From contig NZ_JACFXW010000001.1 in NCBI RefSeq assembly GCF_014158035.1, positions 558,001 through 622,000 of the forward strand: DNA of 64,000 nucleotides, read 5' to 3'. The notes under the pieces were generated by a model. The model did not search any database and had not been told where the DNA came from. It saw only the letters and a program-made list of their open reading frames with translations. Made by a program: the position numbers and the translations under genes. This document shows positions 1-10,953 of this stretch, piece by piece; the stretch's first letter is position 1, and each line of letters starts with the position of its first letter. The stretch comes from Rhizobium sp. G21. GTDB taxonomy: Bacteria > Pseudomonadota > Alphaproteobacteria > Rhizobiales > Rhizobiaceae.

Positions 1-542
<542 letters not shown>

Positions 543-618
543 TTACTGCGTCCCGGCTGATTCCGCCAGTCCTGATTTCAACTTCATGCGAAATTGGAAC
601 TGCTCGCGCATTCCCAAC

Positions 619-647
619 AAAAAACCGGCAGGTCCAGCCTGCCGGTT
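619..647 (-). terminator. Intrinsic terminator after secG
   Basis: Perfect 10-bp inverted repeat (623-632 with 638-647, arms AACCGGCAGG/CCTGCCGGTT, 5-nt loop). On the minus strand it is followed by a run of T (619-624). It lies 23 bp past the secG stop and separates secG from pyrG. Confidence 0.85.
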
Positions 648-669
648 CTGTCAGCCATCGAAGGCCTCG

Positions 670-1209
670 TTATTGCGCGGGCGTCTGCTGCCCGCCGGCG
701 GCCGGCGCGGTGGCCGCGCCCGAAGGCTGGGCCGGGGTCGCGGCAGGCTCGGCGGGCGTCGCCGCGGGCTGGGCCGGGGCCGCCGCCGGCTGGGCCGGAG
801 TGACGGCGGGAGCCGCAGCGCCGTTCTGGGCGGGCGTCGCCGCATTGGTGTTGTCGCCGCCGGTCGGGATGGCGTTGGGATCAGCGGGCTTGGCTTCCGG
901 CTTGTTGCCGCCGAGCGAGTCGAGCAAGCCGTTCGGGTTGGAGCCCGAGGTGCTGGTCGGCAGCTGGTTCAGGATGTCGGTCGGCTTGGCCTCATACCGG
1001 GCCAGCAGGCCGAGACCGAGCGACGTGATGAAGAACAGCGCGGCGAGAATCGCCGTGGTGCGGGTCAGCGCGTTGGCCGCGCCGCGGGCGCTCATGAAGC
1101 CCGAGCCGCCGCCGATGCCGAGGCCGCCGCCTTCGGAACGCTGGATGAGCACCACGCCGACAAGCGCCAGCACGATCATCAGATGGATCACGATCAATAC
1201 GGTCTGCAT
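670..1209 (-). CDS. secG: Protein translocase subunit SecG with long Ala/Pro tail
   Basis: SecG is the small auxiliary membrane subunit of the SecYEG translocon. The first ~75 residues are typical: a TM helix from residue 2, the loop LIQRSEGGGLGIGGGSGF, then a second TM helix ending near residue 69. At 179 aa it is much longer than the E. coli protein (110 aa). The extra ~100 residues are low-complexity, Ala/Pro/Thr-rich, with PAQPAAT/PAEPAAT repeats near the C terminus. Such tails occur on SecG in Hyphomicrobiales and look unstructured. The start follows tpiA by 131 bp on the same strand. Confidence 0.95.
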   Translation of the reverse strand: MQTVLIVIHLMIVLALVGVVLIQRSEGGGLGIGGGSGFMSARGAANALTRTTAILAALFFITSLGLGLLARYEAKPTDILNQLPTSTSGSNPNGLLDSLGGNKPEAKPADPNAIPTGGDNTNAATPAQNGAAAPAVTPAQPAAAPAQPAATPAEPAATPAQPSGAATAPAAGGQQTPAQ

Positions 1210-1340
1210 AAGTCCTATCCTGTTTGGGCTCTTTCCGGAAAAAGCCCAGTTTCGCGGGCGCTCTTACACGAGCGCACGCCGATTTGAAAGCCCCCGGCGA
1301 GCGAAATGCGGGGATCGCCCCGCGATCAGGCAGATGCGGA

Positions 1341-2108
1341 TCAGGAGATCAGCGTCTCATACACGCCGCAAATGGCGAGGAAGTCGGATGATTTCAAGCT
1401 CGCCCCGCCGATCAGCGCGCCGTCGACATTGTCGACCGCCATCAGTTCCGCGGCGTTGGACGGCTTGACCGAGCCGCCATAGAGAATGCGCATCTTGCCG
1501 CCCTCGTCGCCGAAGCGCGCGACGAGCTCCTTGCGCATGAAGGCGTGCGCCTCGGCGACGTCAGCCGCCGTCGGCGTCAACCCGGTGCCGATCGCCCAGA
1601 CGGGCTCATAGGCGATCACGGTGTTCTCGGCGGTCGCCGCATCCGGCACGGAGCCGGCGAGCTGCGTTTCCAGCACGTCGAGCGTCTGGCCGCCCTTGCG
1701 CTCGGCTTCGGTCTCGCCGATGCAGACGATGGCCGTGAGATCGGCCGCATGCGCCGCTTCCGCCTTGGCGCGCACCAGCGCGTCGTTTTCGCCATGCAGC
1801 GTGCGGCGTTCGGAATGGCCGACGATCACATGCGTGCCGAAGCAATCGGCGATCATGTCTGCGGAAATGTCGCCGGTATAGGCGCCGGATTGCGCGGTGT
1901 GGCAATCCTGGGCGCCGATTTCCAGCGGGCTGTCGGTCAAAAGCGCGGTCGCGACATAGAGGAGCGTGGCCGGCGGGCAGATCAGCATGTCGATCTTGCC
2001 GGAAAGGGCCAGCGCGCCCTCGCCCATGGCCTTGAGTTCGTTGAGCTGCTCGCGCTGCCCGTTCATCTTCCAATTGCCCGCCACGAGCGGCCGAACGTCC
2101 GGTGTCAT
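1341..2108 (-). CDS. tpiA: Triosephosphate isomerase
   Basis: Interconverts dihydroxyacetone phosphate and glyceraldehyde 3-phosphate in glycolysis and gluconeogenesis. The 255-aa length matches the family. All active-site elements are visible: GNWKMN with catalytic Lys14, [10 protein letters not shown] with His98, and the signature [11 protein letters not shown] with catalytic Glu168, followed by the phosphate-binding [12 protein letters not shown] segment. It is the first gene of a tpiA-secG-pyrG block; secG starts 131 bp downstream. Confidence 0.98.
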   Translation of the reverse strand: MTPDVRPLVAGNWKMNGQREQLNELKAMGEGALALSGKIDMLICPPATLLYVATALLTDSPLEIGAQDCHTAQSGAYTGDISADMIADCFGTHVIVGHSERRTLHGENDALVRAKAEAAHAADLTAIVCIGETEAERKGGQTLDVLETQLAGSVPDAATAENTVIAYEPVWAIGTGLTPTAADVAEAHAFMRKELVARFGDEGGKMRILYGGSVKPSNAAELMAVDNVDGALIGGASLKSSDFLAICGVYETLIS

Positions 2109-2187
2109 CTCGTCTCTCCCGAAATTGTCCCCGCCGCTCTATCAGAGGCGGGGAAAACCCGGCAAGCGAATTGTGGCAAGAGGGATG

Positions 2188-3068
2188 TCAGCGCGCGAAG
2201 ATCCAGTTCAGGCTGTCGCGCCAGTCGGTCATGCGCACCGGCGTGCCATGCGAGCCGGTCTGAAAAAGCACAAAGCGAGTGGGATAACCTTCCTTCTTCA
2301 GCGCCTTATAGGCCGCGACCTGCTGCTGCGCCGCATAAACGCTGTCGCGCGAGCCATGGCTGAAGAACAGCGGCAATTTCGCCTGATGCGCGGCGCTTGC
2401 CTTGTAATCGGCATCGGTCACGCCGCCCATCACCATCATGCCGCTCAACTCAGCCACCGTCCGCGCATCCCGCGCGATGTTCCAGCAGACGAAGCTGCCC
2501 ATCGAGGCGCAAGACAGCACAATCCGCGCTTTCGGCGCATTTGCCCGGACAGTCCCGATCAGCGCGACGAAATCTCTGCGGCGCCATCGGCGTCGAAGCT
2601 CTTCACCGACGGCGCGATATAGACGCCGCCATTGTCGACGGCGAGATTCTTCAGCCGGTTGAAATTGCCGCCGAAGCGCTTGTCGTTGGCCCCGAGCTTT
2701 CGATCGCCGCCGCGGCCATGGATGAAGATCACCGCGAATGCCGCATTCTTCAGCTTGCCGGCGCGGAAAATCTCAACGTCGCGGCCGCCGGCCTCGATCG
2801 TCTCGAAATCCTGTTTCCAGCGCACGCCGAGCGAGACATAGTCGCCCTTCACCTCGCGCTCGGGCACGCGATCGCGGCCGTTGATGTCGCGCATCTCCTG
2901 ATAATCGACGGTGACGAAGTCGCCATCGTCCTCGGAAGCGAGGATTGCGGGATAAGCGAACAACGCGTCCTTGAACGGCTTCAGTTCCAGCGCAGAGGCC
3001 GATCCTGTCGCAAAAACCGTGAAGATCGCAGCGATTGCGACGCTTTTCAGCAACTGAACTGTGGACAT
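2188..3068 (-). CDS. Secreted alpha/beta hydrolase (interrupted by a frameshift)
   Basis: Predicted exported serine hydrolase, about 293 aa when repaired. The ATG at 3068 follows a good ribosome binding site (GGGGGAAGG) and opens a signal peptide ending near SASALE. The N-terminal part has IFIHGRGGD (oxyanion-hole strand). After the break come the nucleophile elbow CASMG, HGSRDS (probable acid) and GSHGTP (probable catalytic His). Note C-x-S-x-G instead of G-x-S-x-G. The frame changes near 2575-2585, where one base appears to be missing: the second half reads DFVALIG directly before the elbow. Resembles phospholipase/carboxylesterase-type hydrolases; substrate unknown. Divergent from parE with 140 bp between the starts. 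Confidence 0.75.
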
Positions 3069-3208
3069 TGCCTTCCCCCTCGCCTGCATTTCGCATGCGC
3101 GCTTGCCTTTCGGCGCTTTCGGACGCAAATCTCGGCCGATCGCGCCTGTCCGCGGCTTCTGGCAGAATCTGCTGATTCGCGGAACCAATCACTTCCGAAC
3201 AGGACACT

Positions 3209-5242
<2,034 letters not shown>

Positions 5243-5333
5243 TCAGATTGCCCATTCTCGTGAGCCGCACCGACACAGATTGTTAAGGTGCGGGAGGCTA
5301 TTCTTCTCGCTTCAAGAACGATTGGGTTTCAGA

Positions 5334-5936
5334 ATGCCAGCTTCGCAAACCGCCGTATCACCGGTTACGATCGACGCACGCTCGTTTCAGCGCGTGGTCG
5401 TGAGCCTGGCCGGCCGCCTGATGCTGCCGGACTATACCGAGCTCGAATGCAGAGCCGTCGATATGTCGCCGGGCGATATTCATTTCCATTGCGCCGCGCT
5501 GCCGAAGATCGGCGACCGGATCATCGCTTATGTCGATCATATCGGCCGGATCGAAGGCTCGGTCATCAAACTCGTCGATCATGGTTTCGTCACCACCATC
5601 AACGCCACCGACCGCAAGCGCGAGAAACTCGCCGCGCAGCTGACCTGGCTCGCCAACAAGACCGCGCTCGGCCTGCCCGAAGATCGCCGCCATGAGCGCA
5701 TCACGCCGCGATCGGCCCGTTCGGAACTGGCCCTGGACGACGGCCGTTCCTATCCCTGCCGCATCATCGACCTGTCGATGTCCGGCTGCGCCATCGAAAT
5801 CGAGGTGCGTCCGGCGCTCGGGACGCCTGTCCGGCTCGGCACCATGCGCGGCAAGGTCGTGCGCCAGTTTCAGGAAGGCGTGGCGATCGAATTCGCGAGC
5901 ATGTTGAGCCGCGAGCATTTCGAGTCCTACCGGTAA
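5334..5936 (+). CDS. Tandem PilZ-domain protein
   Basis: 200-aa soluble protein with two PilZ-like halves; PilZ domains commonly bind cyclic di-GMP. The C-terminal copy has both hallmark motifs, RRHER (R118-R122, the RxxxR arm) and DLSMSG (146-151, DxSxxG). The N-terminal copy has RSFQR (16-20) but DMSPGD where DxSxxG is expected, so it may be degenerate. The ATG at 5334 opens the conserved protein; an in-frame TTG at 5280 would add 18 residues and cannot be excluded. It lies 91 bp after parE and ends at an intrinsic terminator. A role in motility or exopolysaccharide control is inference from the family only. Confidence 0.85.
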   Translation: MPASQTAVSPVTIDARSFQRVVVSLAGRLMLPDYTELECRAVDMSPGDIHFHCAALPKIGDRIIAYVDHIGRIEGSVIKLVDHGFVTTINATDRKREKLAAQLTWLANKTALGLPEDRRHERITPRSARSELALDDGRSYPCRIIDLSMSGCAIEIEVRPALGTPVRLGTMRGKVVRQFQEGVAIEFASMLSREHFESYR

Positions 5937-5961
5937 GAACCCAGATCAGACGGATTTTCGC

Positions 5962-5987
5962 AAGGCCGGGCCAGACGCCCGGCCTTT
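5962..5987 (+). terminator. Intrinsic terminator after the PilZ gene
   Basis: 10-bp perfect stem (5962-5971 with 5977-5986, arms AAGGCCGGGC/GCCCGGCCTT, loop CAGAC) followed by TTTCTCGTT. It begins 26 bp past the PilZ stop codon. Confidence 0.8.
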
Positions 5988-6467
5988 CTCGTTGCCGTCG
6001 CGCCCTCGCCGGATGACCGCGCCCCGAATCGTTCGAGGCGCGTTTTTTTCGCCTCCAAAAAAGAAAAATTATTTTTTCGCCACTTGCCGGTCAGATCTCG
6101 AGCGGGAGGCGCCGGTCGGTCCAGAAAACGCCCCTGCCCCAGAGCGGGACAGATTGTTTCGTCCTGGCACAGCAACGCCATCGAGGCGACAATGCTCTTC
6201 CAGTGAACGTTGAGCCAGGAAATTTTTTCGTCTTTTCAAAAGCCTAAGACAGGTTCACTAAAATTTTCGGCGCATTTTGCGCGAATTCGCCGCTTATTTT
6301 CGTTTAAATCTCTTCGTATTTTATTCAAGTATACATCAAATAACAACTTGATTTTCCTTGAATTGAATTCTCTCTTTTACTCGTTTTTACATCGAATTCA
6401 TCTGCGTATATTCGCGAGCGATAAAAATGCTTGTGCCATTGTCTTCTCAACACGGGGAGACAAAAAC
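5988..6467. other. AT-rich intergenic leader upstream of the BTLCP gene
   Basis: 480 bp without a supported gene. From about 6040 to 6070, and again from 6220 to 6440, the base composition changes sharply: long A/T runs, several TTGAATT and TTTTA clusters, and little G+C, against about 60-65% GC around it. A TATATT (6407-6412) about 60 bp before the BTLCP start could be a -10 box but has no good -35. An open frame extends upstream of the BTLCP ATG through this AT-rich segment, but its residues (Phe, Ile, Asn-rich) do not look like protein of this genome. Confidence 0.6.
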
Positions 6468-7070
6468 ATGTTCGACACAAGAAGCATCAAAACGATCATC
6501 ACCGCCGCGGCGATCACGGCGGCGGCGGGCGCGGCTCTGGCCTATTCGCCGAACATGGTGACGCTCGGAAAGACCAATCCGCCGATCGGCCATTACGAAT
6601 TCTGTCGCGACAACCCCAACGCCTGCTCCGCGAAGCAGGACGACGCCGGACCGATGCAATTGACCGAGGCGGCGTGGAAGACGATCCTGAAGGTGAATTA
6701 CGACGTCAACACGAAGGTCCAGCCGCTGACCGACCAGGAAATCTATGGCGTCGAAGAGAAGTGGGCCTATCCCACCGACGTCGGCGATTGCGAAGACTAT
6801 GTGCTTCTGAAGCAGCGACTGCTGATCAAGAAGGGCTTTTCGCCGGCCGACCTGCTGATCACCGTCGTGCTGCAGCCGAATGGCGAAGGCCATGCCGTGC
6901 TGACGGTCCGCACGGACCGCGGCGACTTCGTGCTCGACAATATGCGCAACAAGGTCCTTCTCTGGGCAGATACCGAATATACCTATCTCAAGCGCCAATC
7001 GACGCTGAGCGCCGCCAAATGGGTGAAGATCGAGGACGATCGCGCACCGGTGGTCGGCAGCTTGAACTGA
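6468..7070 (+). CDS. Transglutaminase-like cysteine peptidase (BTLCP family)
   Basis: Predicted periplasmic member of the bacterial transglutaminase-like cysteine proteinase family (PF06035; relatives include LapG). 200 aa with a signal peptide (Ala-rich segment, residues 9-26). The Cys-His-Asp triad is in place: Cys108 in VGDCEDYV, His142 in GEGHAVLTV, Asp157 in FVLDNM. ATG at 6468 has GGGGAGA 8 nt upstream. The PilZ gene is upstream on the same strand, but a terminator and an AT-rich 480-bp leader separate them. LapG-type proteases act on surface adhesins under c-di-GMP control; that this one does so is only a hypothesis, since no LapD/LapA partner is nearby. Confidence 0.88.
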   Translation: MFDTRSIKTIITAAAITAAAGAALAYSPNMVTLGKTNPPIGHYEFCRDNPNACSAKQDDAGPMQLTEAAWKTILKVNYDVNTKVQPLTDQEIYGVEEKWAYPTDVGDCEDYVLLKQRLLIKKGFSPADLLITVVLQPNGEGHAVLTVRTDRGDFVLDNMRNKVLLWADTEYTYLKRQSTLSAAKWVKIEDDRAPVVGSLN

Positions 7071-7144
7071 TTGCGGCCAACGCCGCAGAATGACCCTCCA
7101 AGGGCCGGTCACGTCCCCAATCCCCGTCCGACCGAGCCCAATTT

Positions 7145-7176
7145 GCCGGTCCCGTTGTCCCCGGGACCGGCTTTTT
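7145..7176 (+). terminator. Intrinsic terminator after the BTLCP gene
   Basis: 9-bp perfect stem GCCGGTCCC/GGGACCGGC (7145-7153 with 7163-7171), 9-nt loop, then TTTTT (7172-7176). It separates the BTLCP gene from the convergent membrane-protein gene. Confidence 0.85.
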
Positions 7177-7177
7177 C

Positions 7178-7561
7178 TTATCCATGAACCTGCCTGAGCA
7201 ATCCGAGCAGCGCCAGGCCGTAGAGCCAGGACCAGGCGAGGACGGCGGCGATCGACAGACCGATCTGGCCGCCGCGCAGCCCGCCGGAGCGGATCTCCAT
7301 GATGATCCGCTCGCCGAAAAGAGCGGGACCCGCCACCAGCGCCAGGAGAAGACGAAACAGGCGGCCGGATCGGCCCGCCCCCGTCTCCTGCTCGGGACGC
7401 GGTCCGTCGAAGATCAGCCGACTTGAATCCACGATCGCCAGAGGCGTCGCCAATCCGATGATCAGGTTGACGACGACGTCGCTCGCTTCCAACATGTGCC
7501 ACTTCCATCCATCGCAGACGCTTTCCCAGACCGGCAGCAATTTCCGGGCCAGACGCCGCAT
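7178..7561 (-). CDS. Small membrane protein of unknown function
   Basis: 127 aa with hydrophobic stretches at about residues 28-44, 69-83 and 98-122, suggesting three membrane helices; a charged loop (GPRPEQETGAGRSGR) lies between the first two. I recognise no family. It is convergent with the BTLCP gene and divergent from the next membrane-anchored gene. The start is uncertain: an ATG at 7495 (MLEASDVVVNLIIG) would remove the first 22 residues and may be the real one. Confidence 0.6.
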   Translation of the reverse strand: MRRLARKLLPVWESVCDGWKWHMLEASDVVVNLIIGLATPLAIVDSSRLIFDGPRPEQETGAGRSGRLFRLLLALVAGPALFGERIIMEIRSGGLRGGQIGLSIAAVLAWSWLYGLALLGLLRQVHG

Positions 7562-7637
7562 CCAGCCAGGCGCAGGGCTGCGGCGCTAGCACACGGTCCG
7601 AGACTTGGCGTGATCCGCCAGCGCCTGGAGAGACCCT

Positions 7638-8369
7638 ATGCGTGACGACAATTCGGACGCTGACGAAGCCCCGCTTCTGTCGACCTCGTTCCTGTGGAAA
7701 GTCGTCGGCGCGCTTGCGGCGCTGTCGGTCGCGTCTCTCGTGCTGTCATATGGGGCAGCCCGTTATGGAGCCTGGCTCGCCCAGGATGGCCGCACCGACT
7801 CCGAGGAGCGTCTCGCGGTGACGATCGGCCAGGATACGCTGGCGCTTCCAGCCAACATGTTTCGTTTCCCGGAACAACGGAAAAGCGGCGACGCCGATCA
7901 GGTCGACATCGTCGTCGCCTGGCCGGAGATGGCGGGCTATTCGGCGGCGATCGCCGACCGTTTCAACCAGGCCGACGACGGCGGCAACCTTCTTTTCCTG
8001 CAATATAGCCAAAGCGTGATGTCGCGGGACATGTCCGGCCGGCTCGAACCGATCTACAGGCGGCTGTTTTCGGGCGAGCCGCAACCCGGCCCGGGCGGGC
8101 TTTCGCTGCACCGGCTCGATCCCAACGCCGGCTATGGCGCCGAGGTCATCCTGACCGGCGACGAAACGAGCCCGATGCCGTTCGTCACCCGCTGCATTCT
8201 TCCTCAAAACGCCGGCGACGCGACGTCCAGCGATTGCCAGCGCGACATCCATGTCGGACGCGATCTCACGCTTCTTTACCGGTTCTCCTCGAGACTGCTG
8301 CCCGAATGGCGCAACCTCGACCGCGCCGTCAGGGATTTCTCCGATCGCCGGCTCGATCCGTCGCCTTGA
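7638..8369 (+). CDS. Membrane-anchored hypothetical protein
   Basis: 243 aa: a short acidic cytoplasmic N terminus, one membrane helix at about residues 18-40, then a periplasmic domain without recognised motifs. Two Cys (in RCILPQNAG and SSDCQRD) near residues 190-203 could form a disulfide. I believe such proteins occur in Hyphomicrobiales, but I assign no function. The start ATG at 7638 follows GGAGAG. It lies 180 bp upstream of the carboxypeptidase on the same strand, so a link to cell-wall metabolism is possible but unproven. Confidence 0.7.
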   Translation: MRDDNSDADEAPLLSTSFLWKVVGALAALSVASLVLSYGAARYGAWLAQDGRTDSEERLAVTIGQDTLALPANMFRFPEQRKSGDADQVDIVVAWPEMAGYSAAIADRFNQADDGGNLLFLQYSQSVMSRDMSGRLEPIYRRLFSGEPQPGPGGLSLHRLDPNAGYGAEVILTGDETSPMPFVTRCILPQNAGDATSSDCQRDIHVGRDLTLLYRFSSRLLPEWRNLDRAVRDFSDRRLDPSP

Positions 8370-8548
8370 ACCCGGCCGAAAACCGGACTCTCGCAAATGT
8401 TCACGAAACGTCCCAAAATGCGGCGTTTCTCGCGTTCGGACCCGGTTTCGAACAACGCGTCAACGGTTTGGTAACGCTAACGACCTATCTTGCGGTTTCG
8501 AACTCTCGGCCTTTTCAGGTCAGCGCAACAGAAGCAAAGAGTAGCCTA

Positions 8549-10030
8549 GTGTCGAAGCCCACATTCTCGTTGCCCTCCCTCAGGGGGAAATGCGTCCTTC
8601 TCGCAAAAACCGTTTGCTCAATGGCTCTGGCGGCAACCCTCGTTTTCGCCAACGCCTCTGAAACCGTCGCCGGCCCCAAGCCGGCCTCGATCGTGATCGA
8701 CGCCCGCAACGGCAAGGTCATGCATCAGGAAGACCCCGATGGTCTGCGCTACCCTGCGTCCCTGACCAAGATGATGACGCTCTACATGGTGTTCGATGCG
8801 CTGGAATCCGGCCGCATCTCGCTGAAGACCAAGATCACCATGTCCAAGCACGCCGCGTCGCAGTCGCCGACCAAGCTCGGCATCGGCGCCGGCCGCTCGT
8901 TTACGGTCGAACAGGGCATCCTGTCGCTGGTGACCCTGTCGGCCAACGACTGCGCCACCGCATTCGCCGAATTCCTCGGCGGCAGCGAGCCGCGCTTCGG
9001 CAAGATGATGACCGCCAAGGCCCGCGGCCTCGGCATGAGCCGCACCATCTATGTCAACGCCAACGGCCTGCCGGACTCCCGCCAGGTGACCACCGCCCGC
9101 GACCAGGCGCGTCTCAGCCTGGCGCTGCGCAAGCATTTCCCGCAATATTACGGTTACTTCCAGACCCGCAGCTTCACCTATGGCAAGCGCGTGATCGGCA
9201 ATCATAACCGTCTGCTCGGCGTGGTCCGCGGCGTCGACGGCATCAAGACCGGCTTCACCCGCGCCGCCGGCTTCAACCTCGCCACCTCGGCGCAGCTCGA
9301 CGGCCGTTCCATCGTCGGCGTCGTGCTCGGCAGCCCCTCGGGCGGCGCCCGCAACGCCAAAATGCGCCGTCTGGTGGAAGCCTATCTGCCCAAGGCCTCG
9401 CGCAAGGGCAATGGCGAAGCCTTCGTGTCGATGGCGTCGAAGAACGCCGTGGAGACCGCCTACGCCGCTTCGTCCTCGGACGATGCGCCGGCCATGCAGG
9501 TCGCTTCGGCCGATCACAGCCTCGACCTGCCGCACAGAGGCCCGGTGCCACAGGCCCGATACGACGACGGCGCCCAGGCGCAGGAACTGCAGGCCGACGC
9601 CGCCGACACCGTGCCGGTGATCCGCGCCAAGACCGTCAAGATCACCAAGACCGCTTCGCTCGACAGCTCCGTCGGCGCCCCCGACACCAGCGGCCTCTCG
9701 GAGATTCCGCAGCGTCCGGTCGCCGAAGCGCAGAAGGTCGACACCGTGACCACCGCCTCCACCGGCCCGTCCGAATCCTATGCGAAGGGTTGGGTCATTC
9801 AGGTCGGAACCGCGTCCGAACGCCAGGAAGCCATGAACATCCTCGATCGCGTCAAGGACAAGGGCGGTCGCTCGCTCCGCGCCGCCACCCCCTTCGCCAT
9901 GGCCTTCTCGAACGGCGGCGCACAGGTCTATCGCGCCCGGTTCGGCGGCTTCGCCGACCAGGACGCCGCCGTCAACGCCTGCAAGGCGCTGAAGCGCAAG
10001 GGCGTCAGCTGCTGGGCGGCCATGCAATAA
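8549..10030 (+). CDS. D-alanyl-D-alanine carboxypeptidase with SPOR domain
   Basis: Low-molecular-weight penicillin-binding protein that trims the terminal D-Ala of peptidoglycan stem peptides in the periplasm. From a GTG start at 8549 it is 493 aa with a signal peptide (to about residue 43). Catalytic motifs: SLTK (Ser71, Lys74), SAN (131-133) and KTG (233-235). A long linker rich in Ala, Asp and Thr follows, then a C-terminal SPOR domain (about 412-493, starting WVIQVGTASERQEA), which in other proteins binds denuded septal glycan. The open frame extends further upstream but that part lacks protein character, and only the GTG start places the signal peptide properly. Alternative: DacF/DacC-like paralogue naming. 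Confidence 0.92.
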   Translation: MSKPTFSLPSLRGKCVLLAKTVCSMALAATLVFANASETVAGPKPASIVIDARNGKVMHQEDPDGLRYPASLTKMMTLYMVFDALESGRISLKTKITMSKHAASQSPTKLGIGAGRSFTVEQGILSLVTLSANDCATAFAEFLGGSEPRFGKMMTAKARGLGMSRTIYVNANGLPDSRQVTTARDQARLSLALRKHFPQYYGYFQTRSFTYGKRVIGNHNRLLGVVRGVDGIKTGFTRAAGFNLATSAQLDGRSIVGVVLGSPSGGARNAKMRRLVEAYLPKASRKGNGEAFVSMASKNAVETAYAASSSDDAPAMQVASADHSLDLPHRGPVPQARYDDGAQAQELQADAADTVPVIRAKTVKITKTASLDSSVGAPDTSGLSEIPQRPVAEAQKVDTVTTASTGPSESYAKGWVIQVGTASERQEAMNILDRVKDKGGRSLRAATPFAMAFSNGGAQVYRARFGGFADQDAAVNACKALKRKGVSCWAAMQ

Positions 10031-10111
10031 GCTTGAAGAATTCGGCCGCGGCGTGCGTTTTCGCCGCGGTCGCACGGAAACCTCGATTTTGTATTGCGTA
10101 CGAGGCCCCTC

Positions 10112-10378
10112 ATGTCCAACACGCCGCATTCAGACCTGCGCGACGAAACGCAACGGAAAGCCTATGGCAAGAGCCTCGGTCTTCTGCCGCTGCACGAAGC
10201 CGCGCTCAAGCTCGCCGGCATGGGATTGAACCGATCCCATGACAAGACCAAGGATCTGGTGGCGATGCTGCTCAGCCACGGCGCCCGCGCCTGGCGCGCC
10301 AACCAACCGCATGTGGCCCTGCACCTGCATGTGCGCTCGCCGCGCGGCAAAGCGCCGGTCAGGTTGCGAATGCGCTGA
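10112..10378 (+). CDS. Small basic hypothetical protein
   Basis: 88 aa, His- and Arg-rich (SHDKTKDLVAMLLSHGARAW; HVALHLHVRSPRG), no recognised domain. The ATG at 10112 has GAGG 6 nt upstream; an in-frame TTG at 10094 is an alternative. It follows the carboxypeptidase by 81 bp on the same strand and ends before an intrinsic terminator, so they may be cotranscribed. The well-behaved ribosome binding site and the terminator support it as a real gene, but I assign no function. Confidence 0.6.
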   Translation: MSNTPHSDLRDETQRKAYGKSLGLLPLHEAALKLAGMGLNRSHDKTKDLVAMLLSHGARAWRANQPHVALHLHVRSPRGKAPVRLRMR

Positions 10379-10404
10379 CTGGAAAACATGGATCGACCAG
10401 ACAT

Positions 10405-10431
10405 GGCGGGGCCGCGAGGCTCCGCCTTTTT
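10405..10431 (+). terminator. Intrinsic terminator after the carboxypeptidase/small-protein pair
   Basis: 9-bp stem GGCGGGGCC/GGCTCCGCC (10405-10413 with 10418-10426, one G-U pair, loop GCGA) followed by TTTTT. It sits between convergent genes. Confidence 0.8.
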
Positions 10432-10436
10432 CGATT

Positions 10437-10868
10437 TTAAAGAAGGCCCAGTTCCGCCAGTTCGCGCTTGAGATCCGCCGGCATCTCACCTTGGCCGCCG
10501 GCCAGCAGATCGGCCGGCGCATCCTTGGTTTCGAGATAGCGCCACCCCTGGAAGGGCCGCTTCGGCTGCGGCATGGTTTCGATCACCTCGGGCGCGAGCA
10601 GCAGGCGGCAGCGGCCGATGCCGTCGGCGTCGGTGAATTCCTCGATGCCGAGCAGCTGCTGGCGGGCCGACAGCACGCCCTTGATCACCCAATAGAGCGA
10701 ACCGCCGTCCAGCAGGTCCGCCATGCGTTTGGGAACCATGCGCGTGACATGGGCGGAATGGGGTTCCAGGCCGGCGGAGACGGCGAGGCGGGCGCGCTCG
10801 TCCACCCATTCGCGGAGATCGTCGATCGATTCGGCGCCGACGCAGAGTTTGATGAGATGAAGAGCCAT
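10437..10868 (-). CDS. DUF1489 family protein
   Basis: 143-aa soluble protein starting MALHLIKLCVG, the characteristic opening of DUF1489 (COG5458), a conserved alphaproteobacterial family of unknown function. Further conserved features are the HVTRMVPKR segment, GSLYWVIKG (residues 56-64), the central ARQQLLGIEEF and the late PFQGWRYLE. Full length for the family. It is convergent with the small protein gene and 85 bp downstream of sdaA on the same strand. Confidence 0.9.
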   Translation of the reverse strand: MALHLIKLCVGAESIDDLREWVDERARLAVSAGLEPHSAHVTRMVPKRMADLLDGGSLYWVIKGVLSARQQLLGIEEFTDADGIGRCRLLLAPEVIETMPQPKRPFQGWRYLETKDAPADLLAGGQGEMPADLKRELAELGLL

Positions 10869-10953
10869 GGCCCCTTCTCCGTCAGCAAGGCCGCCGCGTC
10901 AATGGCGGGACGCGGAGCATCAACAACCGCGTCCGCCGGACTGCATGGTCGGA

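Noticed and set aside
2188-3068. Hydrolase, RTX and GMC genes as true pseudogenes
   Set aside because: Same kind of one-base loss is seen in essential genes, and the sequence on both sides is well conserved, so sequencing error is more likely than decay.
6210-6467. N-terminal extension of the BTLCP protein through the AT-rich leader
   Set aside because: Residue use (Phe, Ile, Asn, Ser) is foreign to the genome and a good ribosome binding site plus signal peptide define the start at 6468.
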